Origin: Caballeronia sp. LZ062
GTDB lineage: Bacteria > Pseudomonadota > Gammaproteobacteria > Burkholderiales > Burkholderiaceae
Length of the DNA stretch: 64,000 nt
NCBI RefSeq assembly: GCF_031450785.1
Contig: NZ_JARTWB010000002.1
Span: 2,418,001-2,482,000, forward strand
Direction: 5' to 3'
Positions 1-8,314 of the stretch are shown one piece after another. A program made the translations under genes and the position numbers. Positions within the stretch are counted from its first letter, which is position 1; each line of letters opens with the position of its first letter. The notes beneath the pieces are model-generated. The model saw nothing but the letters and a program-made list of their open reading frames with translations. It was not told the origin of the DNA and ran no database searches.

Positions 1-1
1 C

Positions 2-505
2 ATTCAGCAGATGCAACGTGTACAGGCGGAGGATATGGGAAGGAGCCCGCCGTTCGACGATGCAGGGTATCACTATGCGATATCGTGCCAGGGCGAAATC
101 TACGAGGCCCGAGACGTGAGGTTCACCGGCGAACACGTTGCTGGCGATAACACCGGAAAGTTGGGAATCGTTCTTCTCGCCGATCTCGTACAGGCAGGGG
201 AGGCGTACGACCAGGAATACAGTCGCCTGTCACTTCCGAACAAGCTCAAAAATATCGGCGGAATCCTCACGGATCGAGTTGTAGTTTGGCACGACGAGCC
301 AACACACCGTCAGATTACGGCGTGCCGCGCGCTGTGTAGCGTGCTCATGGACTTCTTCCATATCGAGCGGTTAGGCGGCCATCGAGAGTATCAACAGCTT
401 GCAACGCATAAGGGACGAGCATGCCCAGGCAACCTCGGAATGGACGTGGTCAAGCTGCTACGCACAGAACTATCGCTATCTGCGCCGCAAGCGAACGGCT
501 CATGA
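2..505 (+). CDS. N-acetylmuramoyl-L-alanine amidase (PGRP/Amidase_2 fold), 5' truncated by window edge
   Basis: The product should cleave the amide bond between N-acetylmuramic acid and the stem peptide of peptidoglycan. The frame is open to the window start, so the ATG at 11 is probably internal: the first zinc-binding histidine expected before the GYHYAIS motif is missing and must lie upstream. Visible family marks are GYHYAISCQGEIYEARD, then TGEHVAGDN and IGIV-like strands, and near the C-terminus GGHREYQQLATHKGRACPG, which carries the His and Cys of the usual GHR...CPG zinc site. The stop overlaps the next gene as ATGA. The DNA is clearly less GC-rich than the genes that follow, which suggests acquisition. 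It could be a phage-type lysin or a secreted toxin; the missing N-terminus would decide. Confidence 0.8.
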   Translation: MQQMQRVQAEDMGRSPPFDDAGYHYAISCQGEIYEARDVRFTGEHVAGDNTGKLGIVLLADLVQAGEAYDQEYSRLSLPNKLKNIGGILTDRVVVWHDEPTHRQITACRALCSVLMDFFHIERLGGHREYQQLATHKGRACPGNLGMDVVKLLRTELSLSAPQANGS

Positions 506-822
506 AGAGAAGAAAGGTGGCAACCGTGCTCCTCGGCGTTGCCGCATTGCTATCGCTCTGGTTTTACTTGGGCGTCGGCTACTACTACTCGTCAATCGAT
601 CACGAGGAACACGCCGTCTACTTCATCAAGAAAGGCCTGACGCGCGAGAGAGCGTTCATCAACCCTTTCGCGAATGAAGGTGATCCATCGCCCGTCAACC
701 GGTTATCGCCTCAAGTTCGAAGCGACCTTGCTGTGTTGTGCAAGTACGCGTATGGGATAGAGCACTACGACAATAGGTCGCTTGAGGACTGCCGAACTCG
801 GATCATTGAAGATGTGCAATGA
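502..822 (+). CDS. small membrane-anchored protein overlapping the amidase gene
   Basis: I do not recognise the family. The start at 502 shares ATGA with the amidase stop, so the two are translationally coupled. The 106-residue product has a positively charged start (MKRRK), one hydrophobic segment at about residues 7-24 (VATVLLGVAALLSLWFYLGV), and a polar rest that would face the periplasm. It has two cysteines, in LCKYAYG and EDCRT, that could form a disulfide. Coupling of a peptidoglycan amidase to a small periplasm-facing protein fits a toxin with its immunity protein or a lysin with its regulator, but that is inference from position only. Base composition is lower in GC than the chromosome to the right. 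Confidence 0.7.
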   Translation: MKRRKVATVLLGVAALLSLWFYLGVGYYYSSIDHEEHAVYFIKKGLTRERAFINPFANEGDPSPVNRLSPQVRSDLAVLCKYAYGIEHYDNRSLEDCRTRIIEDVQ

Positions 823-915
823 GCGACGCGCAGTCCCCTTGATGCGGGCGTTAAAAGGTAAGCCAGCCCTTGCTTCGTCAGCCTCGCTGAGTCGATTGCC
901 GGCCGCGCGCCGATC

Positions 916-1914
916 TCACTTCTTCTCCGCCACCACCTGATCAAACGTCCCCCCATCGGCAAAATGCGTTTGCTGCGCCTTCTGCCAACTCCCGAACACC
1001 TGCTCCACCGTAAACGTCTTCAGCGGCTTGAACTCGCTTGCATGCTTCGCGAGCACGTCCGCGTTGCGCGGCCGCAAGTGGTGCTGCGCGATGATCTCCT
1101 GCGCTTGCGGGCCGTATAGGAAGTCGAGATACGCCTGCGCTTGCTTGCGCGTGCCGCGCTTGTCCACCACCTTGTCGACGATGGACACCGGCGGCTCCGC
1201 CAGCAAGCTCGACGACGGATACACCGCGTCAAAATCCTTCGCGCCCGCGCCGGTTTCGATCAATCCCACTTCGTTCTCGAACGTCACGAGCACGTCGCCG
1301 ATGCCGCGCTGCGTGAACGTCGTCGTCGCGCCGCGCCCGCCCGTGTCGAGCACCGGCACGTTCGCGAAAATGGCTTTCTCGAAGTCCTGCGCCTGCGCAT
1401 CGGTCGCGCCCTGCTGCTTCTTGTAGCCCCACGCCGCGAGATACGTGTAGCGTCCGTTGCCCGATGTCTTCGGATTCGCGATGATCGCCTGCACGCCGGG
1501 CCGCGCGAGATCGCTCCAGTCCTTGATGTGTTTCGGATTGCCGTGGCGCACGAGAAACACCATCGTCGTCGTGTACGGCGCGCTGCCGTTCGGCAGGCGC
1601 GTGCGCCAGTTGGCCGGCACGAGCTGTCCGCGCTCGGCGAGCAGGTCGATGTCGTTCGGCTGGTTCATCGTCACGACATCCGCCTGCAAGCCCTGCATCA
1701 CGGACAACGCCTGCGCACTCGACGCCCCATGCGACTGTCTCACTGACACGGTCTCGCCCGTGCGCTTCTTGTAGTCCGCGACGAACGCCGCGTCGATGTC
1801 CTTGTATAGCTCGCGCGTCACGTCGTAAGAGACGTTGAGCAGCGTGGTGTCCGCGTGCGCGACGCCCGTCGCCATGATCAATGTCGCGAGCGCGACTTGC
1901 CTGAATGCCGCCAT
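916..1914 (-). CDS. sbp: sulfate/thiosulfate ABC transporter periplasmic binding protein
   Basis: It binds sulfate or thiosulfate in the periplasm and delivers it to a CysTWA permease. The product of about 332 residues has a signal peptide ending near VAHA-DTTLLNVSYD, then family marks: NVSYDVTRELY, the SHGASSAQA anion-binding segment, LQADVVTMNQPNDID, and IIANPKTSGNGRYTYLAAWGY. The start chosen is the ATG at 1914, which has GGGGAG just upstream; an in-frame ATG pair at 1932 is possible but has no such site. No cysTWA permease or ATPase genes are adjacent on the visible side, so it acts with a permease encoded elsewhere or is an orphan paralogue. Confidence 0.9.
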   Translation of the reverse strand: MAAFRQVALATLIMATGVAHADTTLLNVSYDVTRELYKDIDAAFVADYKKRTGETVSVRQSHGASSAQALSVMQGLQADVVTMNQPNDIDLLAERGQLVPANWRTRLPNGSAPYTTTMVFLVRHGNPKHIKDWSDLARPGVQAIIANPKTSGNGRYTYLAAWGYKKQQGATDAQAQDFEKAIFANVPVLDTGGRGATTTFTQRGIGDVLVTFENEVGLIETGAGAKDFDAVYPSSSLLAEPPVSIVDKVVDKRGTRKQAQAYLDFLYGPQAQEIIAQHHLRPRNADVLAKHASEFKPLKTFTVEQVFGSWQKAQQTHFADGGTFDQVVAEKK

Positions 1915-1928
1915 GAGTCTCCCCGTCA

Positions 1929-1958
1929 TCAAAAGCGAAAGGCCGCTCGGAGGCGGCC
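1929..1958 (-). terminator. terminator after the alpha/beta hydrolase gene
   Basis: On the minus strand a 6-bp GGCCGC/GCGGCC stem with a 6-nt loop is followed by TTTCGCTTTT. It lies 29 bases past the stop of the gene ending at 1988 and just ahead of the sbp ribosome binding site, so it separates the two same-strand genes. Confidence 0.6.
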
Positions 1959-1987
1959 ATCTATGTTATCGAATGCGCGGAGAAGCA

Positions 1988-2596
1988 TCAGCCATACGCA
2001 TGTTCACGCTGCAACCGCTCGCGCTCGCCGTTCGCTTCGCGCGGCGCGTAATGCGCGAGCGTATCGACGAGATACTTCGCGTGCGGCCACGGACCGAAGC
2101 CCGCCGCCGTGTTGATGTGCCCGGCATCGCCGAAATTCACGAACGCGCTGCCGAGATGCTGCGCGAGGTCGCGCGCCCGGTCGACGGGCATCCACGGGTC
2201 CGTTTCGCTGCCGACGAGAACCGACGGCACGGCAAGGCGCGCTGGCTCGAAATACCCCGCGAGCCTGAACTTGTCAGGGCTCGCCGGCGCGACCAGCAGT
2301 ACGCCGCTCACGCGGTTGAGCGCACGGCTGCGCGCTCGCCTGAACGCATGGGCGACCGCGAGACAGCCGAAGCTGTGCGCGGCCAGCACGACGGGCCGCT
2401 GCAAGGCATCGAGCCGCGTTTCGACAGCGCGCGCCCACTCGTCGAGATGCGGCGCGTCCCAGTCGGCCTGCTCGACGCGCGACGCGTCCACGTATTGCCG
2501 CTCCAGCCAGCTCTGCCAGTGCGCGCCTTCGCTGCCATGCAGTCCCGGCACGGTCACGAGCACGGGCCGCCGCAAGGGTTCGTCGTTCATGTTCAT
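1988..2596 (-). CDS. RBBP9/YdeN-family serine alpha/beta hydrolase
   Basis: A small cytoplasmic serine hydrolase of unknown substrate. The N-terminal VPGLHGSEGAHWQSWLE is the family signature, AHSFGC carries the nucleophilic serine, the segment DPWMPVD holds the likely acid, and FGDAGHIN the catalytic histidine, so the triad looks intact. I chose the ATG at 2596 because GAGG lies six bases upstream and the product (202 residues) has family length; in-frame ATGs at 2629 and 2671 would add an unconserved tail and have poorer sites. It stands alone on its strand, with a terminator after it. Confidence 0.83.
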   Translation of the reverse strand: MNMNDEPLRRPVLVTVPGLHGSEGAHWQSWLERQYVDASRVEQADWDAPHLDEWARAVETRLDALQRPVVLAAHSFGCLAVAHAFRRARSRALNRVSGVLLVAPASPDKFRLAGYFEPARLAVPSVLVGSETDPWMPVDRARDLAQHLGSAFVNFGDAGHINTAAGFGPWPHAKYLVDTLAHYAPREANGERERLQREHAYG

Positions 2597-2742
2597 GCGT
2601 GCCTCGGCTGCTTTCGATTCAGGCTTCATTCTCGCGTGATGCAGCGCCGCCGCGAACGATTCAATCGTCATTTGGTTATTCGAAGCCGCGCGCCGGGCGC
2701 GCCGTCACCGTAAAATGATCCGAATCGTCACAGGGAGGCACC

Positions 2743-3225
2743 ATGTCCGATCTACCCGATGAATCCGCCGGCCGCTTCGAGCACGCGGACCATTCCAGGA
2801 CGCAACGCACGCTGCAGCCGTTTCACCTGGCCTTTCCCGTCACGAGCCTCGAGAACGCCCGCGCGTTCTACGGCGAGTTGCTCGGCTGCCCCGAAGGCCG
2901 CAGTTCGCCCGACTGGGTCGATTTCGATTTCTTCGGGCATCAACTGGTCGCGCACCTTTCGCCCGACGAGGCGCGTCCCGCCCCAAAGAACGCCGTCGAT
3001 GGCGACGCCGTGCCGGTGCGCCACTTCGGCGTCGTGCTTTCGATGAGCGACTGGCACGCGCTCGCCGAGCGCCTGAAAGGCGTGGGGACGAAGTTCATCA
3101 TCGAGCCGCATATCCGCTTCAAGGGCGAAGTCGGCGAGCAGGCCACGATGTTCTTCCTCGATCCCTGCGGCAACGCGCTCGAATTCAAGGCATTCAACGA
3201 CATCGGCCAGTTGTTCGCGAAATGA
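2743..3225 (+). CDS. VOC-family (glyoxalase/dioxygenase fold) protein
   Basis: A 160-residue protein with one full vicinal-oxygen-chelate domain from about residue 27. It starts with [23 protein letters not shown], which has the first metal-ligand histidine, then VRHFGVVLS with a second, and ends [15 protein letters not shown] with the terminal glutamate, so the metal site is probably complete. The reaction cannot be read from sequence. It opens a run of same-strand genes: a GGGAGG site precedes the ATG and its stop overlaps the ghrA start as ATGA. Company with reductase, lyase and MaoC-type genes suggests small-molecule or acyl catabolism. Confidence 0.88.
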   Translation: MSDLPDESAGRFEHADHSRTQRTLQPFHLAFPVTSLENARAFYGELLGCPEGRSSPDWVDFDFFGHQLVAHLSPDEARPAPKNAVDGDAVPVRHFGVVLSMSDWHALAERLKGVGTKFIIEPHIRFKGEVGEQATMFFLDPCGNALEFKAFNDIGQLFAK

Positions 3226-4175
3226 GCCGCATGAAAATCATCTTCCACGAAGAGAACACGGACACGGACGCGTGGCTTGGCGACTTCGCCCGCGAACTGC
3301 CGCAAGCCGACGTGCGCGTCTGGCAGCCGGGCGACACCGCGCCCGCCGACTATGCGGTCGTGTGGCGCGCGCCGCGCGAGCTGTTCGCGAATCGGCCGGA
3401 TCTAAAGGCGGTGTTCAATCTCGGCGCGGGCGTCGATGCCATTCTCGATGTCGAGCGCAAGGAGCCCGGCACCCTGCCGCCCAACGCCGTGCTCGTGCGG
3501 CTGGAAGACACCGGCATGGCGCAGCAGATGGCCGAATACGCGAACTACGCGGTGCTGCGCTTCATGCGCCGCTTCGACGAATACGAAGCTCTGCAACGCG
3601 AAGGCCGCTGGCAGAAGCTGCCGCAACATGCGCGTAAGACCTTCACGGTCGGCGTGCTGGGTCTGGGCGTGCTCGGCGCGGAAGTGGCGCGTTCGCTCGT
3701 CCTGCTTGGCGTGCCGGTGCGCGGCTATAGCCGCACGCCGAAGGACATCGCAGGCGTCGAGGTTTTTTTCGCCGGTCCCGCGCAGTTCGACGCGTTCCTC
3801 GAAAACGCGAAGGTGCTCATCAACCTGCTGCCGCATACGCCGGATACCGAAGGTATCCTGAACGCTCGCGCGTTCGGCAAGCTCGCGCGCGGCGCATATC
3901 TGGTGAATGTGGCGCGCGGCCCGCATCTGGTCGATGCCGATCTGCTCGCCGCACTCGACAGCGGCCAACTCGCCCGCGCGATGCTCGACGTGTTTCATAC
4001 CGAGCCGCTGCCGCGCGATCATCCGTTCTGGCGGCATCCGCGCATCGGCATCACGCCGCACATCTCGGCGGAGACGTTACGCGAGGAGAGCGTCGTGCAG
4101 ATCGCCGCGAAGATCAAGGCGCTCGCGCGCGGCGAAGCGATCAGCGGCATCGTGGATTTCAAGCGCGGTTATTGA
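3222..4175 (+). CDS. ghrA: glyoxylate/hydroxypyruvate reductase A (D-2-hydroxyacid dehydrogenase)
   Basis: It reduces glyoxylate to glycolate and hydroxypyruvate to glycerate with NAD(P)H in the cytoplasm. The 317-residue product has the family layout: a substrate domain, then the nucleotide-binding [17 protein letters not shown] (GxGxxG), the [10 protein letters not shown] segment with the catalytic arginine, DVFHTEPLP with the acid, and GITPHISAE with the catalytic histidine. The ATG overlaps the previous stop by four bases; another Met at codon 4 is possible. The next gene, HMG-CoA lyase, follows after 37 bases with its own strong ribosome binding site. Confidence 0.93.
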   Translation: MSRMKIIFHEENTDTDAWLGDFARELPQADVRVWQPGDTAPADYAVVWRAPRELFANRPDLKAVFNLGAGVDAILDVERKEPGTLPPNAVLVRLEDTGMAQQMAEYANYAVLRFMRRFDEYEALQREGRWQKLPQHARKTFTVGVLGLGVLGAEVARSLVLLGVPVRGYSRTPKDIAGVEVFFAGPAQFDAFLENAKVLINLLPHTPDTEGILNARAFGKLARGAYLVNVARGPHLVDADLLAALDSGQLARAMLDVFHTEPLPRDHPFWRHPRIGITPHISAETLREESVVQIAAKIKALARGEAISGIVDFKRGY

Positions 4176-4212
4176 ATCGCGCCGGCCTATACGAAGGAGA
4201 CAGGAGACAGCC

Positions 4213-5133
4213 ATGCTTCCCGCCAAAGTGAAAATCGTCGAGGTCGCGCCGCGCGACGGTCTGCAGAACGAGAAGGAATTCGTCGCCACGGAAACCAAGA
4301 TCGAACTCGTGAACCGGCTCGCGCGTGCGGGCATCGTGAATGTCGAGGCGACGTCGTTCGTATCGGCCAAGTGGGTGCCGCAAATGGCCGACGCCGCCGC
4401 GGTGATGGCGGGCATCGAGCGCCGTCCGGGCACCATCTACTCCGTGCTCACGCCGAACATGCGCGGCTTCGAAGGCGCGCTCGAAGCCAAAGCCGACGAA
4501 GTCGTGATCTTCGGCGCGGCGAGCGAGGCGTTCTCGCAGAAGAACATCAACTGCAGCATCGCGGAGAGCATCGCGCGTTTCGAGCCGGTTGCGAAAGCCG
4601 CGAAGGACGCCGGCATGCGGCTGCGCGCGAGCATCTCGTGCGCGCTCGGCTGTCCGTATCAGGGCGAAGTGAGCGTGGCGTCGGTCGTGGACGTGATCGA
4701 GCGGATGAAGGCGCTCGGCTGCGACGAGATCGATATCGCCGATACCATCGGCGTCGCCACGCCGAAGCGCACGCGCGAAGTGGTCGCGGCGGCGTCGAAG
4801 GTGTTCCCGCGCGAGCGTCTGTCCGGCCATTTTCACGATACCTACGGCCAGGCCATCGGCAACATTTATGCGGCGCTGCTCGAAGGCATCGAGATTTTCC
4901 ATGCGTCGGTGGCGGGGCTCGGCGGCTGTCCGTATGCGAAAGGCGCGACCGGAAACGTTGCGACCGAAGACGTCGTGTATCTGATGGACGGACTCGGCAT
5001 CGAAACGGGCGTGAATCTCGATGAACTCGTTCAGATCGGCGACTTCATTTCGCGCGCAATCGGCAAGCCGAGCGCCTCGCGCGCGGGCCGCGCGTTGCTC
5101 GCGAAGAAGAAGAGCGGCGAAGTCTGCGTCTAA
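4213..5133 (+). CDS. mvaB: hydroxymethylglutaryl-CoA lyase
   Basis: It splits HMG-CoA into acetoacetate and acetyl-CoA, the last step of leucine breakdown. The 306-residue TIM-barrel protein begins KIVEVAPRDGLQNE, whose Arg and Asp are catalytic and metal-binding. It also carries SGHFHDTYGQ with the metal-ligand histidines and GLGGCPYAKGATGNVATEDV, the signature loop with the active-site cysteine. The ATG at 4213 follows AAGGAGACAGGAGACAG, a strong site, although the frame is open further upstream. Liu genes for the rest of leucine catabolism are not in this window. Confidence 0.95.
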   Translation: MLPAKVKIVEVAPRDGLQNEKEFVATETKIELVNRLARAGIVNVEATSFVSAKWVPQMADAAAVMAGIERRPGTIYSVLTPNMRGFEGALEAKADEVVIFGAASEAFSQKNINCSIAESIARFEPVAKAAKDAGMRLRASISCALGCPYQGEVSVASVVDVIERMKALGCDEIDIADTIGVATPKRTREVVAAASKVFPRERLSGHFHDTYGQAIGNIYAALLEGIEIFHASVAGLGGCPYAKGATGNVATEDVVYLMDGLGIETGVNLDELVQIGDFISRAIGKPSASRAGRALLAKKKSGEVCV

Positions 5134-5156
5134 GCGGCGTCCAGAAGGGGAACACC

Positions 5157-5669
5157 ATGATCGAACCGACTCCTGTCGAAGCCCTGCCCGATTCCGCGCG
5201 CCGCGTCGCGCTGCTGTTGCAGGAACGCGGCCATCCGCATCCGGTCGTGATGTTGCCGGAGACCGGCAAGACGTCGGCCGAAGCGGCGGCCGGGCTCGAC
5301 TGCTCCATCGCGCAAATCGCCAAGTCGATTCTTTTTCGCCGCCGCGAAGACGATGCGCCCGTGCTCGTCATCGCGAGCGGCGCGAATCGCGTCGATGAAG
5401 CGAAAATCGCGGCGCGCGTCGGCGCACTCGCCCGCGCCGACGCGAAGTTCGTGCGCGAGAAGACCGGCTACGCGATCGGCGGCGTGTGCCCCATCGGGCA
5501 TGCCGTCGAGCCCGTCACGCTGATCGACGAAGACCTGCTCGCGCTCGACAGCCTGTGGGCCGCGGCCGGGCATCCGCATGCGGTCTTCAACCTGTCGCCG
5601 CGCGAATTGGTCGACCTGACCGGCGCCCCGGTCGCCGATGTCGCGCTGCGCGAGACAGCCGCGCAATGA
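5157..5669 (+). CDS. YbaK/EbsC-family aminoacyl-tRNA deacylase
   Basis: A 170-residue single-domain protein of the YbaK/ProX group, which hydrolyses mischarged aminoacyl-tRNA such as Cys- or Ala-tRNA(Pro). Family marks are the TGKTSAEAAAGLDCSIAQIAKS start of the domain (the conserved lysine lies in AKSILF), LVIASGANRVDEAK and the GYAIGGVCPIGH loop near the C-terminus. AAGGGGAAC precedes the ATG. It lies in the operon running from 2743 to 7170 and its stop overlaps the following gene as ATGA. Which tRNA it edits cannot be told. Confidence 0.88.
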   Translation: MIEPTPVEALPDSARRVALLLQERGHPHPVVMLPETGKTSAEAAAGLDCSIAQIAKSILFRRREDDAPVLVIASGANRVDEAKIAARVGALARADAKFVREKTGYAIGGVCPIGHAVEPVTLIDEDLLALDSLWAAAGHPHAVFNLSPRELVDLTGAPVADVALRETAAQ

Positions 5670-6262
5670 ACGGCGTGCCGTCGCCCTGCGTCGATGTGTG
5701 CCGCATGAATCCGCAAACAGGCTTCTGCGACGGCTGCTTTCGCACCATCGGCGAAATCGCGGAATGGAGCGCGTATGACGACGCCGCGAAACGCAGCGTG
5801 CTCGCGCGCATCGAGAGCCGCCGGCAAGGCGCGCGCGTCGTGATGCTGGGCGAATCGTTCGAGGCGACGCTCGCGCTGCCCGCCGATTCCATTCGCCAGT
5901 TCGCGACGCTCGTCAACGACACGAACCCGCTGCATCACGACGAAGCCTATGCGCGCGCGAGCCGCTTCGGCGCGCTCATCGCGTCCGGCACGCAGCCGAC
6001 CGCGCATCTCATGGCGATGATCGCCGATCACTTCGCGCGATACGCGCAGCCGCTCGGCCTGGAATTTGGCATCAAGCTCACGCGCGCCGTGAAAGCCGGC
6101 GACGTGCTCACCATGCGCTGGCAGGTCATCGAGGCGAAGTGGAAGGCGAGCCTCGGCGGCGATCTAACGAAGCTCGAAGGCGGCGCCCAGAATCAACTCG
6201 GCGAAACCGTGATGAAGGCGACGGCGACCATTGTCGTCATGCCGAAGGAGACCACGCCGTGA
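5666..6262 (+). CDS. DUF1289 and MaoC-like hydratase fusion protein
   Basis: A 198-residue fusion. Residues 6-52 form a DUF1289 domain with four cysteines (SPCVDVC and GFCDGCFRT) followed by EIAEWSAYDD, a likely small metal-binding module. From about residue 62 a MaoC-type hotdog domain follows, with the (R)-specific enoyl-CoA hydratase motif NDTNPLHHDEAYA (catalytic Asp and His) and FGALIASGTQ. The enzyme half may hydrate an enoyl-CoA or act as a thioesterase-like hotdog protein. The start overlaps the ybaK-like stop (ATGA) and the end overlaps the next gene as GTGA, so expression is coupled. The two domains are normally separate proteins. Confidence 0.85.
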   Translation: MNGVPSPCVDVCRMNPQTGFCDGCFRTIGEIAEWSAYDDAAKRSVLARIESRRQGARVVMLGESFEATLALPADSIRQFATLVNDTNPLHHDEAYARASRFGALIASGTQPTAHLMAMIADHFARYAQPLGLEFGIKLTRAVKAGDVLTMRWQVIEAKWKASLGGDLTKLEGGAQNQLGETVMKATATIVVMPKETTP

Positions 6263-7170
6263 ACGTGCTACCCGACTCCATGACCGTCTTCGAGCGCGGC
6301 TGGCTCTCGTCCAACAACGTGCTGTTTTCGAGCGAGGAGTGCGCGGCGCTCGTCGATACGGGCTACGTCTCGCACGCCCCGCAAACGTTGGCGTTGGTCC
6401 GGCAGAAGCTCGGCGCGCGCAAGCTCGATCTCATCGTCAACACGCATCTTCACTCGGACCATTGCGGCGGCAACGCGCTGCTTCAGCAAACGTATGCGTG
6501 CGACACGCTGATCCCCGCCGCCGACGCCGACGCCGTGCGCGAATGGAACGAATACGCGCTGACCTTCAACGCGACCGGCCAGCGGTGCGACCGTTTCGGG
6601 TTCACGGGCACCATCGCGAGCGGCGCGACGCTCACGCTCGGCGGCCTGTCGTGGTCCGTGCTCGGCGCGCCGGGGCATCATCCGCATTCGCTGATGCTCT
6701 ATTGCGCCGACGCCCGCGTGCTCATCAGCGCCGACGCGCTCTGGGAGAACGGCTTCGGCGTGATCTTTCCGGAACTGGAAGGCGCGAGCGGCTTCGCCGA
6801 AGAGCGCGCGGTGCTCGATCTCATTGCGCAGCTCGACGTCGGTCTCGTGATTCCCGGTCACGGCGCGCCGTTCACGGATGTGGCGCGCGCACTCGAGGTC
6901 GCTTCGTCGCGGCTCGATTACTTGCAGGCCGATCCGGCACGCAACGCGAAGAACGCGCTGAAAGTGCTGATCGTATTCAAGCTGATGGAGGTGCGCGCGA
7001 TGAGTTTCGACGCCCTCATCGCCACGACCGCGACCGCCCGCGCCATGCGCGCCGCCGCGAATGCGCTTGCGGCGCCGGGCGAGCGCCGCGCGTTGCTGGA
7101 GAAGATCGTCGGGGAACTGGCGCAGGCGGGCGCAGTGAAGATGGAGGCGGGCGTCGTGGCCATCGCGTAG
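6259..7170 (+). CDS. metallo-beta-lactamase fold hydrolase
   Basis: A 303-residue metal-dependent hydrolase of unknown substrate. The HLHSDHCGG segment supplies the dinuclear zinc site; GAPGHHPHSLMLY, SADALWENGFGVIFPE and IPGHGAPF give the remaining His and Asp ligands. The likely start is the GTG at 6259, which overlaps the previous stop as GTGA and has AAGGAG eight bases upstream; the ATG at 6280 is the alternative. The C-terminal 80 residues are helical and resemble the extension seen in thioester or lactone hydrolases. It ends the 2743-7170 operon. A role with acyl-CoA enzymes upstream is inference. Confidence 0.88.
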   Translation: MNVLPDSMTVFERGWLSSNNVLFSSEECAALVDTGYVSHAPQTLALVRQKLGARKLDLIVNTHLHSDHCGGNALLQQTYACDTLIPAADADAVREWNEYALTFNATGQRCDRFGFTGTIASGATLTLGGLSWSVLGAPGHHPHSLMLYCADARVLISADALWENGFGVIFPELEGASGFAEERAVLDLIAQLDVGLVIPGHGAPFTDVARALEVASSRLDYLQADPARNAKNALKVLIVFKLMEVRAMSFDALIATTATARAMRAAANALAAPGERRALLEKIVGELAQAGAVKMEAGVVAIA

Positions 7171-7181
7171 AAGACGTGAGG

Positions 7182-7218
7182 CCAAAAAGAAAGCCGCTTG
7201 TCAGCTACGGCAAGCGGC
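7182..7218 (-). terminator. terminator of the dehalogenase-like gene
   Basis: On the minus strand GCCGCTTG and CAAGCGGC form an 8-bp stem with a 10-nt loop, followed by TTTCTTTTTGG. It lies 97 bases beyond the stop at 7315. On the plus strand there is no T-run after the stem, so it serves the minus-strand gene, not the operon ending at 7170. Confidence 0.65.
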
Positions 7219-7314
7219 GAACATAGACGTGATCAACGTCGAGTCGATCCTAACCCGACGATATACCCCGTGCATCGGTGCTTTCCCTACAGATGGTTGA
7301 CGGGCGCTCGCCCG

Positions 7315-8202
7315 TCAAGCCGTTGTGTCGAAGAAGGCCAGCATCTCTTCGATCAACATGTCCGGCTGTTCCTCGGGAATGTAATGCCCGCACGGCAGCG
7401 CGCGGCCGCTCACGTCGCGTGCGACGCGCCGCCATTCTGCGAGCGCGTCGAAGCATCGCTCGATCACGCCCTCTTCGCCCCACAACACGCGCAACGGACA
7501 CGCGATCCTGAGCCCGCGCTCCAGATCGGCGCGATCATGTTCCAGATCGATGCTCGCGGACGCGCGATAGTCTTCGCACATGGCGTAGACCGCGCCCGGT
7601 TGGGCGAGCGAATCGCGATACGCCTGCAACGCGTGCGGCGCGAACGGCGCGAGCCCCGCGTGGCGATTGCCCATCACGCGGTCGATATACGCGTTCGGAT
7701 TGCCGCCGATGAGTAACTCCGGCAGCGGCGACGGCTGAATCAGCAGAAACCAGTGGAAATACGCGGTCGCGAACTCGCGGTCGGTCGCTTCGTACATGGC
7801 GAGCGTCGGCGCAATATCGAGCAGCATCAGGCGATCGACGGCATCGGGGAAGTCCATCGCCATGCGATGCGCGACGCGCGCGCCGCGATCGTGCGCGCAC
7901 ACGAGAAAGTGGTCGAAGCCGAAGTGCCGCATCACCGCGACCTGGTCGGCTGCCATCGCGCGCTTGGAATACGGCGTGTGCTGTTCGTCGCTCTCGGGCT
8001 TCGCGGACGCGCCGTAGCCGCGCAGATCCGTCGCGATCACCGTGAAGTGGCGCGCGAGAACGTCCGCGCACTTGTGCCAGATTTCGTGCGTCTGCGGATG
8101 GCCGTGCAGCAGCAGAAGCGGCGGGCCGTCGCCGCCCTTCATGCCGGCGATCCCGACGCCCGCAGCGTCGACTGTAAAGGGCTCGAAGGCGGCGAAAGAC
8201 AT
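7315..8202 (-). CDS. fluoroacetate/haloacetate dehalogenase-like alpha/beta hydrolase
   Basis: A 295-residue hydrolase whose residues match the fluoroacetate dehalogenase site almost position for position. HDRGAR has the nucleophilic Asp105 and the two carboxylate-binding arginines 106 and 109. Asp129 lies in LMLLDI, His150-Trp151 (halide pocket) in FHWFLL, Tyr212 in EDYRAS and the general-base His273 in CGHYIP. The oxyanion segment is LLHGHPQTHEIW. The reaction would be hydrolysis of haloacetate to glycolate plus halide; epoxide or ester hydrolysis is the alternative since the fold is shared. It is divergent from the nitronate monooxygenase gene and transcribed alone. Confidence 0.85.
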   Translation of the reverse strand: MSFAAFEPFTVDAAGVGIAGMKGGDGPPLLLLHGHPQTHEIWHKCADVLARHFTVIATDLRGYGASAKPESDEQHTPYSKRAMAADQVAVMRHFGFDHFLVCAHDRGARVAHRMAMDFPDAVDRLMLLDIAPTLAMYEATDREFATAYFHWFLLIQPSPLPELLIGGNPNAYIDRVMGNRHAGLAPFAPHALQAYRDSLAQPGAVYAMCEDYRASASIDLEHDRADLERGLRIACPLRVLWGEEGVIERCFDALAEWRRVARDVSGRALPCGHYIPEEQPDMLIEEMLAFFDTTA

Positions 8203-8314
8203 GATGCGTTCTTGTTGTTACTGTGCGGGTCATTGTAGGCGTGGCGCTTCGAATGCTCACTTGTGCAACGCCCGAATTGCGCGAAAACCGAGGATTCACT
8301 CGGATTTGCCCCGG

